DNA of 64,000 nt from Tethya wilhelma. Taxonomy: Eukaryota > Porifera > Demospongiae > Tethyida > Tethyidae. Made by a program: the position numbers and the translations under genes. Under the pieces are notes generated by a model. It was not told where the DNA came from, searched no databases, and was given only the letters and a program-made list of their open reading frames with translations. Every line of letters begins with the position of its first letter. Position 1 is the first letter of the stretch. Shown here piece by piece: positions 1 to 12,714 of the stretch. The stretch covers positions 26,260,470 through 26,324,469 of the forward strand of contig CAXIPT010000001.1 in assembly GCA_964030475.1 (NCBI GenBank), in the 5' to 3' direction.

Positions 1-2289
1 CTCCCTCAAGCTATCAGCATGTCAATTGAAGATTGGTACAACAATTTCACACATCAGCTCAGAGCCATTAATCATAATCCCTTCTAGTGTGGTTTTAAGT
101 CCTTTGCCAATTGCATATTAATCCTCTGTGGCTAAGAGATTGGCTAGTGATAATGCTACCCAGCAACATGGCAGTGTATAGACAGGATTTTCCTCTTTGT
201 GATATTATATGGTATACCCTTGTGTAAAACCTCATGTCAATGATATCAGCAGTGGGCTCAATTGAACCCAGACCTTTAGTTCTTTTCAATGGCTCAACCC
301 ATTAGCATCCTGTGTGGTTTCCAATTAGCTAATCACCAACCATTCCTGCCAGATGTTTACTTGGCAGGTTGCAGGCTATTTACAAAGTATGTGTTGGTGG
401 AGGTACATCCATGTCAAAAAGACATGAGCATTTGATTAACTTTCCCACAGCCCTTGCATACATGACATGCACTATACTATAGGTTAGTTTTTGTTGTTGT
501 TTTTTTCTGTGCAGGTGTTGATGTAGGTGGTTGCATGCAGTGAGTTTTCTTGTGAGTCAGAGACTAGTTGAGTCTAGGTCTCTCCTCCTACAAGCCTCAA
601 GAACTAATTTCACCCCCTATCACTGGAATCAGTGGTCAGTGAGGGCAAAAGCCCAATCTTCATATTCATGGCTGCAACATGCATGCAACATGCATGCATT
701 CTTGTGTGGTTTGTCATCTTCCCACTCTTGGTTAGTAGTGCACTGGCCACTTGCACAATGCATTATATAGTTATATACAATATCATGGTTGTCATGGTCA
801 CCACTGCATATATGTACGTAATGAGCAACATTTTTTTGTACATTTGCAGATCCTCTTGTGTTCGATACAATTGTGTGGGTCTCATTCCAATAATTATTCT
901 TCAGAGCTAATTATGGTTTAAATTGTAGGAGAATTAGTACTCTGCCCCATAAACAAATTTTGAGCATGGCCATTCAATCAACAGAAGTTCATATATTATT
1001 TTTCATTAGCTAGCTTTATGGATGCTAAATTTATTCCTACTGCTATAGAAACCAGTGGTAAACTTTCTATAATTTGCTATCTATAGCCTCTTTTTCCACC
1101 ACAAAATGGCCTACAAAAATTTAAACCATTATAAGCATTATGTCTAATGTAATGCATCCCATTGTGGGCTACTTGAACTATCCCATTGCATCATTTGCAT
1201 TTAAATTTTTAGTGAAAATTTTTGGTACACCCACAGACTATAATTATTTAATTATAGGCACCTACTAACTTGTCAGATAATCAATGTGTATCTACCTTGG
1301 GCAGGTAGATTGTCTCATGCAGTTATTTTAATACACACTACTGCAGGACTCCATATATTGTGTGGTATATAATATAGTTATGCATGAACAAAGTCAGCTA
1401 GTGTTATATAATGTTGATATGTGGTATACTTTCTAAACCACATAGAGTATCTGGTTAACCTAGCTGTTGGAGCCTTTTACAATTGGTAATTGAGTGATTG
1501 CTCTTTTTTTAAGTAATACGTATTTTGTACACTAGTGAACAGTCTCAAGTATTACAATTTTTTTCTTTTTCAAAACAGATTTTGCACACTGGTAAACAGT
1601 CTGTAAAGGTTGCTCATACAGGATCTTTCTAGCTTTTTGTTATATTATTGAGAAACCTCTTGCTTACTTTTTTCATTGGCTTACGTTTAGCTCATCAAAA
1701 AAAAAATTAGTGAACTGTTGTGAATGTTGTGCAGTCTGCAGCATCAAGTAAGGACCATGCATTATAGCAAGGTGAATTAATAGGCAGACAATGTATGATT
1801 TGTGTATGAAATAATTACTCATTGAATGATGGTTTGTTTTGCATTATTAGTGCGAAAATCAGTAATTTGGTATGGACATTCACCCGGGATTCAAATACAC
1901 GCACTCTGAATACTGAACTGTAATGATCATGGTATAATATCCGTGTATGCATATGGCAGCATGACATGGACTACTGGCATAGAAGTTGCCAGTGAACAAT
2001 GTGCTAGTTCAGAGAAAAGGATAATAATTGTGACAGTAACATGAACATAAGTATACAACAGTAACCGTTTCTGTTATCAAGTAATTTGTAATATTAAAGG
2101 CCTTATGGTTATGGCATAACAATTATTGTGGAAGCAAATATCAGCAACTGTACATGTCAACTTGAAGATAGTTGCCTTTGAGACTGCTGTAATTCTAACA
2201 CCAATTTCCTCTGCCCTAGCAAATTGAGGAAGTAGATGTACTTCTTGCGAGTTGGAAATTTAGGCCACTCTACTTCCTGTTATGGTTAA
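1..2289. other. Non-coding stretch upstream of the secreted VWA gene
   Basis: I see no supportable gene here. The short open frames lack a conserved look, splice signals or codon bias. The DNA is AT-rich with scattered homopolymer runs. It could hold distal regulatory sequence or the 3' part of an upstream gene's untranslated region. Confidence 0.5.
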
Positions 2290-2500
2290 TTATGCTGGCA
2301 GCACAATCGCGCGCGCGCGCGCTCGAGCTGATATATACGCGCACGCATGCGCATGCGCACACGCATATTATATTATATTGGCCATATCCAGAGGGTCAGT
2401 AGCTATAATTCTTTTGAACCTTTGATCCTTTTATGAACCTTTATGGACAAGCCCCTACTAGTAAAGTGAACTTCCTGTGAGTAGTTGAGCTATAAAAAGT
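2290..2500 (+). promoter_or_regulatory. Probable promoter of the first VWA gene
   Basis: A GC-rich alternating island (CG repeats near 2309-2322) is followed by overlapping GCATGCGC blocks near 2344-2358. These resemble the NRF-1 consensus YGCGCAYGCGCR. A TATA-like CTATAAAAAG lies near 2490, about 140 bases before the start codon. The same NRF-1-like core also occurs before the second VWA gene, which supports a shared promoter element. This is inference from motifs only. Confidence 0.45.
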
Positions 2501-2629
2501 GCTCATTTGCAACTTAAAACTTAGAAGTGACTCTAGTGCTTGGATCAATCACTAGTGACACCAAGAAATTCTTATAAGCTCTGGAATATCATTGAATTTG
2601 CAAGTGCATATCTACTGAACTCAAATCAA

Positions 2630-4456
2630 ATGTTGCTGCAAGGATCATTTCTGCTTTGCACTGTGCTGGCTCTGTCCAGTGCTCTGCCTCATCACAAATG
2701 GCACTGGTCTCGAGCTGATCACCAATGGCACACAGACCCTGTTGCCAAAGCTCAGGATCAGCATCATGCTGTTATGGCAGTAGATAATGTGGGAAAAAAC
2801 ATCTGCAGGTCTGCTGTTGGACAGCTCTCAAATATACGACGTACTTTTCACGTATGCCAACAGGAGAGTAGAGAGCCTCAATCTGAACAAACTCAGCTAA
2901 GAGGTATACAAAAAAGCACACATGTACTTAATGTAAAATTTATATTTTGACATAGCAGGCATACCACATGAATTGGACGTGGTACAATGTAGAAGACAAT
3001 TAGCTTTGGTTGCTAGCTAGACAATGGCAAACAAATTCACGTACATTGTATACCCAGAAGGGGTACGACATGTGAGTGTCAATTAGAGAATTATGTGACC
3101 ACTATAGTACTAGTGTTTGCTATCAGATTCAGTCACACGCACCTGCCATGCTGTGTCAGTTACTGGCTGAGTGGAGGTGACAGTAGAGTATAGCTATAGG
3201 GGTCACAGGGGTCAATGGCAAACAAAATAGTTGCATGCCCTTAAAGTGTGCGGCACTTAACCATACATCGGGTGCCCCCAATAATAAGGATCATGCAACT
3301 ATAATATACATGGAGATGTATGTGTATTGAGTGTCTGTATAATGTTATGATTGTAAATAATGTTATGCATGCATGCACTATACCATTACAGCATGCTTCT
3401 ACACCACCGCTCCTTGCTGTCTGGGAATCCCAGGTCTGGTTCTCTCTCGTCAGACAATAAATGTTGAGGGTCTTGCTGAACCTGTCACTGTAACATTTGA
3501 AACAACTGGAGATAAAACTGGTAAGAAAACCCAGGCAATAAATGAAACATTATATGTCATATAAACTTCATTATAATATTGTGCAAAAGACCATTAAATG
3601 TCAGCTGACAGTGTGCATGCTGTCAACACTCCACTGGTATATGACCGTGTATATTTCTGGCACAAATGCTTTCGTGTACTTACACCTGTCTGTCTGTCTG
3701 TCTTCACTCCTCCAGACCTCTGCTACAAAACTTCTTCTCAGATAGATTCTTGTCTCCCTGAAGCGTGTGTTCCCTCTTGTACTGGTCCTGATCCTAGTAA
3801 GTATTATAATTATTTTGTATACATGAATGCAAAAACTATAAAAAAAATATTACTTTAACTTTGCCTGTTGTATGTTTGTTTTTTTGTTTGTTTTGGTTTG
3901 TTTTGGTTTTTTTTTATAGTTCAGACAAGAGTATGTAATAGGATATTCTTGGTTCAGTATAACTCATGAACAAGTGGCTAGATTGATTATAATTTTAATT
4001 TAACTACCCACAAACTAAATGCAGCTATATACTAATAGTCCTAGGTTAATAATAATTCTCAAATCTTTGCCAGCATTAATGTCTCTCATTGTACTATATG
4101 CATGGGAAATTAATGATATTCTGGTTGCCTGTACCCCTCAGTGATATATCAATGAGTACTGAGATATTTGAAAGCCATAAATGCTTCCTGTGGCATGTTG
4201 TTCCAGTACCTATGTGAAGGAGTTACTGTAACCTTGTTACTTATACATCTACAACACTAAAATTGCTTGTGATAGTGCCCACTCCCTGTGCTAGCTATAT
4301 ATAACATTACTATAATATATGTCATAATATTAGGATATACCCTAGAATGGGTAGTATTATTACAAGTGGATTAGTAAACCCAAAAGTCGATTTGTTATTG
4401 GGTAGGCCAAATTCATGAATAGTACAATAGAAAATGCACCTGGTATGATATATTAT

Positions 4457-4499
<43 letters not shown>

Positions 4500-7400
4500 A
4501 TGCGTGTGTGTGTGTATACATGTGTGTGTGGATGCCACTGATTGCCTAGCAACAAGTTTTTATAAGCTAATTGCCGGTTACAGGATGGGCGGTGGTGACA
4601 TTAGAGTATAGCTAGGAGTCACAGAGCTGGGGTCAATGTATGGCAAACAAAATAGTTGCATGCCCTTAAGTGCGCAGCACTTGACCATGCATCGAGTGCC
4701 CCTCACTTAAGGGTCATGCATGCAACTCTAATGTGTGTATGTAACTGTGTTTCCCATGTAGCTGTAGTAGCACATGTGCATGTTCCTGTCACCATCTATT
4801 GAAGCCATTGTTCTTTGTCCATACATGTACAATATATACATACAAATAAATAATTATTATTATAATTCTAAATTGTATCTAAATCTGTTGAATTTCTTAA
4901 TGTATTATGCAGTATGTGCAGACAACACTATTACTGGAAATAACGATGTATGTGAAAATCAAGTATGTGAATGCAAGCCGGAATATAGACCTCCAGATTG
5001 CTGTGCCTGTGCTGATGGGTTTACTATGATTGAAGGCAGATGTGAAAGTTAGTTGCACAACCAACATTATAGTATATAGTTGGATGCTTGTGTAGTCATG
5101 TCATCATCAAGATGGCATACCAACCACATCGGATTTTGGTTAAATATTGTTATAATGATTTTGATATATGCAGAGATATGTGTGGAGAATTGTGCTCGAC
5201 GTGATGAAATTGCAGGATGTCTGCAGTGCCGGAGGGGATACGCTCCACTTCCTCACTGCTGTAACTGCACTGAATTCTTTTATGTTGGAGCTGACGAGAC
5301 TTGTACTGAGAGTAAGTTCACTATAGACTAGCATTATAGTATTTCATTTTGATGAACTTTACCATTATTTTACCCAAAATTTTGGTATTGATCACTATAC
5401 TGTTGCACTGCTCAAGGCATGCAGGCCTCCTATTAATTTAGTGATATCAATTGTTACTATACAATTCATATTATCTTTATTTTTCTGATACACAGCTAAA
5501 TGTCCTCAAAATGTTGACTCTTGTGAAGACGATTCATGCACTTGTAAGCCTGGATACGGCCCCCCACCAGACTGTTGCTACTGTCGGGACAATATTGTTC
5601 CTGAAAGTTGCGATGAAAATGGCGTGTGTCAATGCAGAGTTGGTTTCATTGGAGATGACTGCTGCACAGGAACTGTTGATCGTATGTTCCAATTAAGTTA
5701 TTAATTGAATTGGCCTATATCTTGCCATTGATAAATGTACAAAGGCCATATGCACAAATAGATATGATAACTTTGTTGAGATATATGCTAAAAAACTTGG
5801 ATTTTTTCCTCACATGCAGCCATATGTGATGACAATGTTGTCCCTGGATCTTGTGATGGAAAAACCTGTAGATGTAAGGATGGATTTGGACCTGAACCAA
5901 ACTGTTGTTTCTGTAAGAACAATATTGATCTTACTACCTGTAATGAAGATGGTACTGAGTGTGCTTGTAAAGAAAATTTCAGAGGAAATGACTGTTGTGA
6001 TGAAGTCCGTAAGTCCTGTTACTATAATTATGGATACTGTACATTAATAATCAACTGGAAAACTCTACAGACCTGTCCGGATCGATTTGTAGTACTATAG
6101 AAACTACTAGAAAGCATATAGCCATCATCATCATGTTGTCCTAGCTGTTAGATAAAGGAAATAATTATAAATTCTTATACCATGGATGTATGCATCTGCC
6201 AATAGTGAAACAATGAAATTTTGGTGCGGATAAATAGTTTTTCTAACCTGATCTATGATAAGTTGCTATATATCCTGAATACTGTGGCAGAGAAAACCAT
6301 AAGTACTCTGGTTCTCAAAGACAGCTCGTCCAAACTTTTATTCAACTTTGACTATAATATACTGTTTGAGTAGCCCCTGACCTTATGTATACATGCCTGT
6401 GTATAATTATAATACTGTAATACATGGCAACAATTATTCTCCAAGTATTGGGGGTTATATGATCATCATGCAATCATCTTTTCTTTATAATTATAGCACA
6501 ATGTACTGGCAGACAGGATATCTTCTTCCTGATTGATGCCACAAACAGCAATCCACAGTATACGTTTTGTCACCAAATGTTTGCTCTTGAGCTCATAACT
6601 GCAGCCCTCAATCCAAAAGTAGGAAATGACCTGAGTGGCACTCGAATTGGAACATATCTCTATCCCAAAAATGAATTTACCGCTAAAAATCTGTTAACTT
6701 ATTTCCCAGTTGGTTCAGATAATTGTGGAGATAGCGTCACTGAGCTTCATCGATTGATGAGAGCCTATGTAACTGATGAAGCGGATTTTACTCCAGCTGA
6801 AGCTGACCTAAAGAAGCTTAGAGAAGAACGCCTCCGAGGAAGTATAACACTTCCAGCAAAAGGCATTGAATTGCTTACTGATGTCATTCGCAATGAAGTC
6901 GCTCAGGAGGCTGACCGAAAACGGGTTGTCATTATCCTCACAGATGGTGCACCCAATCCGGCTGAATCTAACTTGGCACAGCAGGAAATTGCCAACTTAG
7001 TTAGAGCAGGAGGGAAGTCGTTGACACTGATTGCTGCTGGAGTGGCCAATCAACTCACTACAAAATATAACAATTTTGTGGCCCACGTGAGAATGCTGGC
7101 AAATGGTAGTGAGGCCAATTCTTATGTAACAGAAAGGAATGCTAGGAATCCTGGAATTCAACTGGGAAGACGACTAGTGACCATTATGGAAGAGAATGGA
7201 GCAATCTGTAAAAACCAATGTACGTATAATCAATAATTTTGTAAGCAATGATCAGCAGCATGCATGCATTTAGCAATGCAGTGCAAAATTATATATATAG
7301 TACATGCATGCAGGGTAATATCCAATTATATAATTTTTTACATCCAAGTTCATGCCAATAAAGACATGTTAATTATGTTGTTGTTTATACAGCTGATGCA

Positions 7401-8161
7401 ATTCTAAGCCAACTTAACCTTAATGGAGTGTTACAATACTACTGTGACTGCAACATAAATCTTCCTTTCTTTGGTGATTTTGAATGCAGTAGATCATGTC
7501 CTAACAATATATATAAGAATGGTGCTGGCCGTGCACAGTGTCTAGCTCCTCCCACGGATGAATGCAGTAAGTAATTAATGTACAATCATGCATACATACA
7601 TGCTAACTATATTATACTTATAATATGAGTTAGCATATACAGACATGTATGGTTGGCCAGTGTGGAACTTTTTATCGTGAATTGGTAAATTTTTGTATGC
7701 CATTACAATTATAATTTTTATCTTTGGAATTTCAAGGTCATGCAAGACATCAAACATTTTCAATTCAAGTTTTGCTATACTCAGTAGTGATGGGGGAAAA
7801 ACAGCGAAAAATTCCTGATCTACATGACAGCTTATAAGTGCATGATCATTTTCAAGTTACCTTATACATGTTATAGTGCTACACTATAATGATTATAATA
7901 TTATTTATTCTAAAATTGTCATTGAAAGATACATTATTCATAACTGCATGCATGCATCTGCATGAAAGTCTGTTTGCATTACTTGTGTACTCTTTAAAGT
8001 TGATTTGGGCATTGTGTGTTTGTTATACAGCTACATTCCTTGATCTGGCTGCTCCATCGGCTCAGAAGCAAGGTGCTAATGAAGATCTTGAAGCACTGGA
8101 GAAGGAAATCATTGCAGCTGTGGAAAGTGTGCTGGAAAATAAAGGGCTCATTACTGAATAA
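2630..8161 (+). CDS. Secreted modular protein: signal peptide, CC-type cysteine-rich modules, VWA domain
   Basis: Ten exons (2630-2903, 3392-3520, 3716-3796, 4913-5047, 5174-5311, 5496-5681, 5820-6008, 6497-7219, 7393-7566, 8031-8161) splice to about 719 residues. Every intron is phase 1 and has GT-AG ends. The ATG at 2630 was chosen because a hydrophobic signal peptide (MLLQGSFLLCTVLALSSA) follows it directly. Exons 4-7 each encode a small EGF-like module with the recurrent form CxCxxGYxPxPxCCxC. Exon 8 (about residues 378-618) is a von Willebrand A domain. It opens FFLIDATNS, a MIDAS-type DxTxS, and carries a later LTDGAP. Exon 9 is another cysteine-rich module and exon 10 a short helical tail. 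In animals such proteins act outside the cell in adhesion or matrix, and all phase-1 exons permit module shuffling. The exact family is not recognised. The next gene downstream is a tandem copy. Confidence 0.8.
3155..3316. repeat. Dispersed repeat family A, copy 1 (in intron)
   Basis: It shares GGTCACAGGGGTCAATG and AACAAAATAGTTGCATGCCC blocks, in the same order, with copies at 4544-4740 and 49638-49795. An internal inverted repeat pairs the AGTTGCATGCCCTTAA region with the later GATCATGCAACT. It is probably a non-autonomous foldback element. Confidence 0.65.
4457..4498. repeat. (TG)n microsatellite
   Basis: About 20 TG dinucleotides lie in an intron of the first VWA gene, just before repeat family A copy 2. 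Confidence 0.9.
4544..4740. repeat. Dispersed repeat family A, copy 2 (in intron)
   Basis: It begins GCCTAGCAAC like the 49.6-kb copy. It contains the shared blocks GGGGTCAATG and AAATAGTTGCATGCCCTTAA, and a CACTTAAGGGTCATGC arm that pairs with them. It is the longest of the three copies. Confidence 0.7.
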
Positions 8162-8506
8162 TTATAACAGTTACCATGAATACAATGTAGCAAGAACTCT
8201 TATAGATCTAATATATGAACATAAACATTGCCACTGAGAAAGAAAGCAGTTGTAGAGTATAACAGTTATCTCTTTAGACATATCATATATAGCTGCATGT
8301 GTTGTAAAATTATGCTTGTGCCTTATAAATAATCATTCATATTTTAGAAGTTGAACATCTTGAATTCATTAATTATTGGTTACTGCATGCAGTCTTACAT
8401 ATACATTAAGGTTTAATTTTTACGGCACAATTGTGTTGATTACAGGGGGCACACCAGAGCGTAATTCACTGGTGGATTTTTGTACATTGGGCACTCTATA
8501 TTATAC

Positions 8507-8886
8507 AAGTAGTAAAAATTTCAAAAAAATTAGTAATGTAGGAATGGGCAGTGCAGTAAAAAGTATTGGAACAAGGCATGTCTCAAATTCAGCACATGAC
8601 TACTTCATTTTATTCTTGATCCCTCATAAGGATCCTAAGTGTGACGTAATGCAATGATGTGTACAATAGTGTTGTAGGTTATTGCATTGGTTCAAATTCC
8701 CAGTATTAATCAGTAGGCTATAATAATAAGCACTGGAGCAAAGTAACTTAAACTGGACTGCCAGGCAAGAGTTGGGTACAAAAATGAAGTAGTCATGTGC
8801 CGAATTTGAAACATGCCTTGTTCCAATACTTTTTACCGCACTGCCCATTCCTACATTACTAATTTTTTTGAAATTTTTACTACTTG
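8507..8886. repeat. Foldback element with ~105-bp inverted arms between the VWA genes
   Basis: The left arm (about 8507-8611) and right arm (about 8781-8886) are reverse complements with only a few mismatches, separated by about 170 bases. Landmarks are GGAATGGGCAGTGCAGTAAA on the left and its complement on the right. A diverged half copy lies near 29356-29455. It is probably a non-autonomous foldback or MITE-like element. Confidence 0.75.
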
Positions 8887-8987
8887 TTCACTCACTTTTT
8901 TCAACTACAGTGTGGAGATAACCAGAGACTGGTTAGTCCCTACAAAAAGCTGGAGTCTCAGCTACATGCACCTCATTATGCTAGAGG

Positions 8988-9065
8988 CTAGTGCGCATGC
9001 GCATAATAATGCCACGTGTATAAACAATTAATGACCTTTGAATTCTAACTGCCAAGATGGCTGCA
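8988..9065 (+). promoter_or_regulatory. NRF-1/E-box/YY1-like cluster before the second VWA gene
   Basis: TGCGCATGCGCA (about 8992-9003) is a full NRF-1 palindrome. It is followed by CCACGTGT (E-box) and CAAGATGGCTGC (YY1-like, about 9053-9064). The cluster lies just before the first recognisable exon of the downstream copy. It may be that copy's promoter or an unrelated one. No transcript evidence is available. Confidence 0.35.
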
Positions 9066-9080
9066 TAATTCAAAGTGTAG

Positions 9081-11396
9081 GACTTGTTCACAAAACATTG
9101 ATCCTACTACCTGCATTGCTAGCGCTGATGGAACTGGGTGTCAATGTTTACCTGGTTTCACTGGAGATGACTGCTGCACTGTTGATCGTATGTCATTGAC
9201 TATAAACTATCTGTGCACGTGTCAATTTGAGTCAATATTATACTTTTCGAGTCTTGTCTTTCTTTCATGCAGCAAGATGTGATGATAATGTTGTGCCAGG
9301 CTCCTGTGATAGAAATGGTTGTGACTGTCTGGCAGGATACGGACCAGAGCCTGACTGTTGCTTCTGTTCGCAGAATATTGATTCTAGTACCTGTAATGCT
9401 GATGGAACTGGGTGTCAATGTTTACCTGGTTTCACTGGAGATGACTGTTGCACAATTGATCGTACGTTATATCATCATTACATCATCATTACATAAACTT
9501 CTAGGGTGCTTATGCATTGATGATAATTAGTATCGTACAGGCCTTCTCTAAGAATACCTAATATATAATATTCTTGTCTATTTTCCACAATTATAGCCAT
9601 ATGTGATGACAATGTTGTCCCTGGATCTTGTGATGGAAAAACCTGTAGATGCAAGGATGGATATGGACCTGAACCAAACTGTTGTTTCTGTGAGGACAAT
9701 ATTGATCTTGCTACCTGTAATGAAGATGGTATTGGGTGCAAATGTAAAGAAAATTTCAGAGGAAATGACTGTTGTGTCTGTAAGTCAATCACAATAACTC
9801 ATTTCCTTGATATTATAGTCCAAGTCTTAGCGAACAACATTGATTCTGTTTTGTTTTTTTTGTTCGCTTTTCCATCCTATTATATAGCACAATGTACTGG
9901 CAGACAGGATATCTTCTTCCTGATTGATGCCACAAACAGTAATCCACAGTATACGTTTTGTCACCAATCGTTTGCTCTTGAGCTCATAACTGCAGCCCTC
10001 AATCCAAAAGTGGGAAATAACCTGAGTGGCACTCGAATTGGAACATATCTCTATCCCCAAAATAACTCTATCGCTGAAAGCCTGTTAACCTATTTCCCAA
10101 TTGGTTCGGATAATTGTGGAGATAGCGTCACTGAGCTTCATCGATTGATGAGAGCCTATGTAACTGATGAAGCAGATTTTACTTCAACTGAAGCTGACCT
10201 AAAAAAGCTTAGAGAAGAACGCCTCCGAGGAAGTATAACACTTCCAGCAAAAGGCATTAAATTGCTTACTGATGTCATTCGCAATGAAGTCCAAACTCAT
10301 GGTGCTGATCGAAAACGGGTTGTCGTTATCCTCACAGATGGTGCACCCATTCTGGCTGAATCTACCTTGGCAAAGCGGGAAATTGCCAACTTAGTTAGAG
10401 CAGGAGGGAAGTCGTTGACACTGATTGCTGCTGGAGTGGCCAATGAACTTACTACACAAGCAGAATATGACAATTTTGAGGCCCATGTGAGAATGCTGGC
10501 AAATGATGTTGGGGCCAATTCTTATGTAACAGAAAGAAATGCTAGGAATCCTGGAATTCAACTGGGAAGACGACTAGTGGGCATTATGGAAAAGAATGGA
10601 GCAATCTGTAAAAACCAATGTATGTAAAGTCAATCATAATAGATCAGAATTTATATTATTACATCCAACTTCATACCAATAATATTGACAATGGTATTAT
10701 GTTGTTTATACAGCTGATGCAATTCTAAGCCGACTTAACCTTAATGGAGTGTTACAATACTACTGTGACTGCAACATAAATCTTCCGGATCCTTTAATTG
10801 GGGATTCTATCTGCAGTGGATCATGTCCTAACAATATATATAAGAATGGTGCTGGCCGTGCACAGTGTGTAGCTCCTCCCACAGATGAATGCAGTAAGTA
10901 ATTAATGTACATGCTAATTGTATTATACTAATGAGTTAACCTACAGTGTATGATTGGCCAGTGGGGAACATTGAATAAATTTTGCATGCCATTACAATTT
11001 TTAATTTTCACCCGTGACTTGAATTTCAACTGATTTGGTCAAGATGTTTTCAATTTAATTTTTGCAATGCTCAGTAGTGACAGCAAAAAATTTAACAGCA
11101 AAATATTCCTGACCTACATGACAGCTTAGGTGCAATTATCATGGGCGATTGTGTGTTTGAATATACAGCTACATTCCTTGCTCTCAGACTGGTGGCTCTG
11201 TCATGTTTGTTTGTTTGTTTCTGCATTTTGCGCTCATGATAGAAGTTTACAAACGGTCTGTGTTTTTGTATGTATAGCTTCAGGTTTAAGCCGTTCTCAA
11301 ATGATACCTTCAACTCGAAGGCAAGATGTGGAAGACCTTGATTTACTGGAGAAGGAAATCATTGCAGCCGTTGAGAGTGTGTTGCATGGAAAGTAA
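9081..11396 (+). CDS. Tandem paralogue of the secreted VWA protein, 5'-truncated
   Basis: Recognisable exons are 9081-9187 (partial), 9273-9461, 9597-9779, 9888-10619, 10714-10893 and 11278-11396. All complete ones are in phase 1, as in the upstream gene. The VWA exon (FFLIDATNS, LTDGAP) and the following cysteine-rich exon are near-identical in DNA to the upstream copy, and flanking intron sequence also aligns. This points to a recent tandem duplication. The C-terminal tail ends at a TAA at 11394-11396. The signal-peptide exon and the first cysteine-rich exons are absent. The first partial exon resembles only the second half of the next exon and has no phase-1 acceptor or ATG. It is therefore either a gene with an unseen start or a 5'-truncated duplicate that may be a pseudogene. 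The retained frames are intact. Confidence 0.65.
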
Positions 11397-12443
11397 AGGG
11401 TTACATGCCGCGTTACTGGCAATAAGAGAAATATCAAAAATATAATCTATATTAATCACAATCATCTATATTATACATGACATTATATTATGCACTATTA
11501 TTATAAAATTATAACATAATATTAGACATGGCTATAATATACTATTATTATTGTTATAGCAGCTGTTATATATAGATATGCAAGCTAGATTCACACTAGA
11601 ACAAATATAGCAATAATTTGTAATTCATGTTATATCAATAATTATTAATATTATTATTTGAAGGGCTCAGAACCATAGTGGTCTAACCCACGAATCCCTG
11701 AATTCACCCCCCTTAAAGGGGAATACTCTTAAAATCCATTTCAAGAGCTGGAGATCATTTAGTAATTTGGAATTTTGGTCAATTTGGTAGAGGGGGGTGC
11801 ATCATTTTTATTAATTTTTTGGGCTTTTTGGACAATTTCCCATACTTCATTCGGGGTTAGCCCACTATGGTCCTGAGCCCTTCATTTATGATGATCAATG
11901 AATCAGGTGAATCCCAAGGATTGCAACATCAAAGTACCAATATCAATTTCTGATCATGCATCATGCAGTCACGCATGAAATACTATATTCCAAGAACTAC
12001 ATCTAACATTATATTGTATATCTCACACGCCCATCAGTTTCTATGCATGCATGCATGAGATGGGAAGTAGTCCAGAAAGATGAGCAAAAACCTAATGGAG
12101 TTTCATACCATGCATATGATGCAGCATAAGTGTGCATTAAATAGAACTTCCATGTATATTGCACACTAAGAACTGTTATCTCAAGATGTCCCATATTATT
12201 GGCAAAAAATAATTTTCATATCTTTAAGCACAACAAATAATACTAACAATAAAATGTGAAGTATAATACAACAGATGTGTACTTACACAGAACCTATCAT
12301 GTACACAACAAACAAACACACAACAATCATTATGTTTAGGTCAAAATAATTTGAAACAAAAGTAGTAGTTGGCTTACACATACCTTGCAACGACACAAAA
12401 GTAGCACAATAACACTAGTAGACTAAAACTTCTTTACTTAAAA
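11397..12443. other. Intergenic, convergent gene ends
   Basis: The 3' ends of the second VWA gene (+) and the G-beta gene (-) face each other here. I see no gene. The stretch contains the terminal-inverted-repeat element at 11662-11884, then AT-rich sequence. Confidence 0.6.
11662..11884. mobile_element. MITE with ~30-bp terminal inverted repeats
   Basis: The left end GAAGGGCTCAGAACCATAGT and the right end ACTATGGTCCTGAGCCCTTC are inverted repeats over about 30 bases with few mismatches. Both sides are flanked by ATTT, a possible 4-bp target duplication. At about 223 bp with no coding capacity, it fits a non-autonomous DNA transposon. Confidence 0.7.
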
Positions 12444-12449
12444 TTTATT
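12444..12449 (-). terminator. AATAAA polyadenylation signal for the G-beta gene
   Basis: The minus strand reads AATAAA about 265 bases downstream of the G-beta stop codon at 12715. It is the first canonical hexamer I see on that side. Confidence 0.4.
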
Positions 12450-12714
12450 GCGTCCATGAGCTTAAGTTTTTACAAAGGGAAATAAATGGTCAACTCTTAC
12501 TAGATGAATACACACGCTGCATATCTTACACTGATACACAAACATGCAAAGTTCTAAACACACACACACACACATACATACATAAACACATACACGCACA
12601 TACACACACAAAACAACAATACTTCTCAATAGCATCAGTCAACAGGTACAATAGGTGTAGAATTTACATTACAATAACATTTTGTCAAGGTGGATAACAC
12701 ACACACACGCTCTC

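Noticed and set aside
2540..2629. Upstream extension of the first VWA gene from a TTG codon
   Set aside because: The upstream part is not ATG-initiated and would bury the signal peptide; the ATG at 2630 is the better start.
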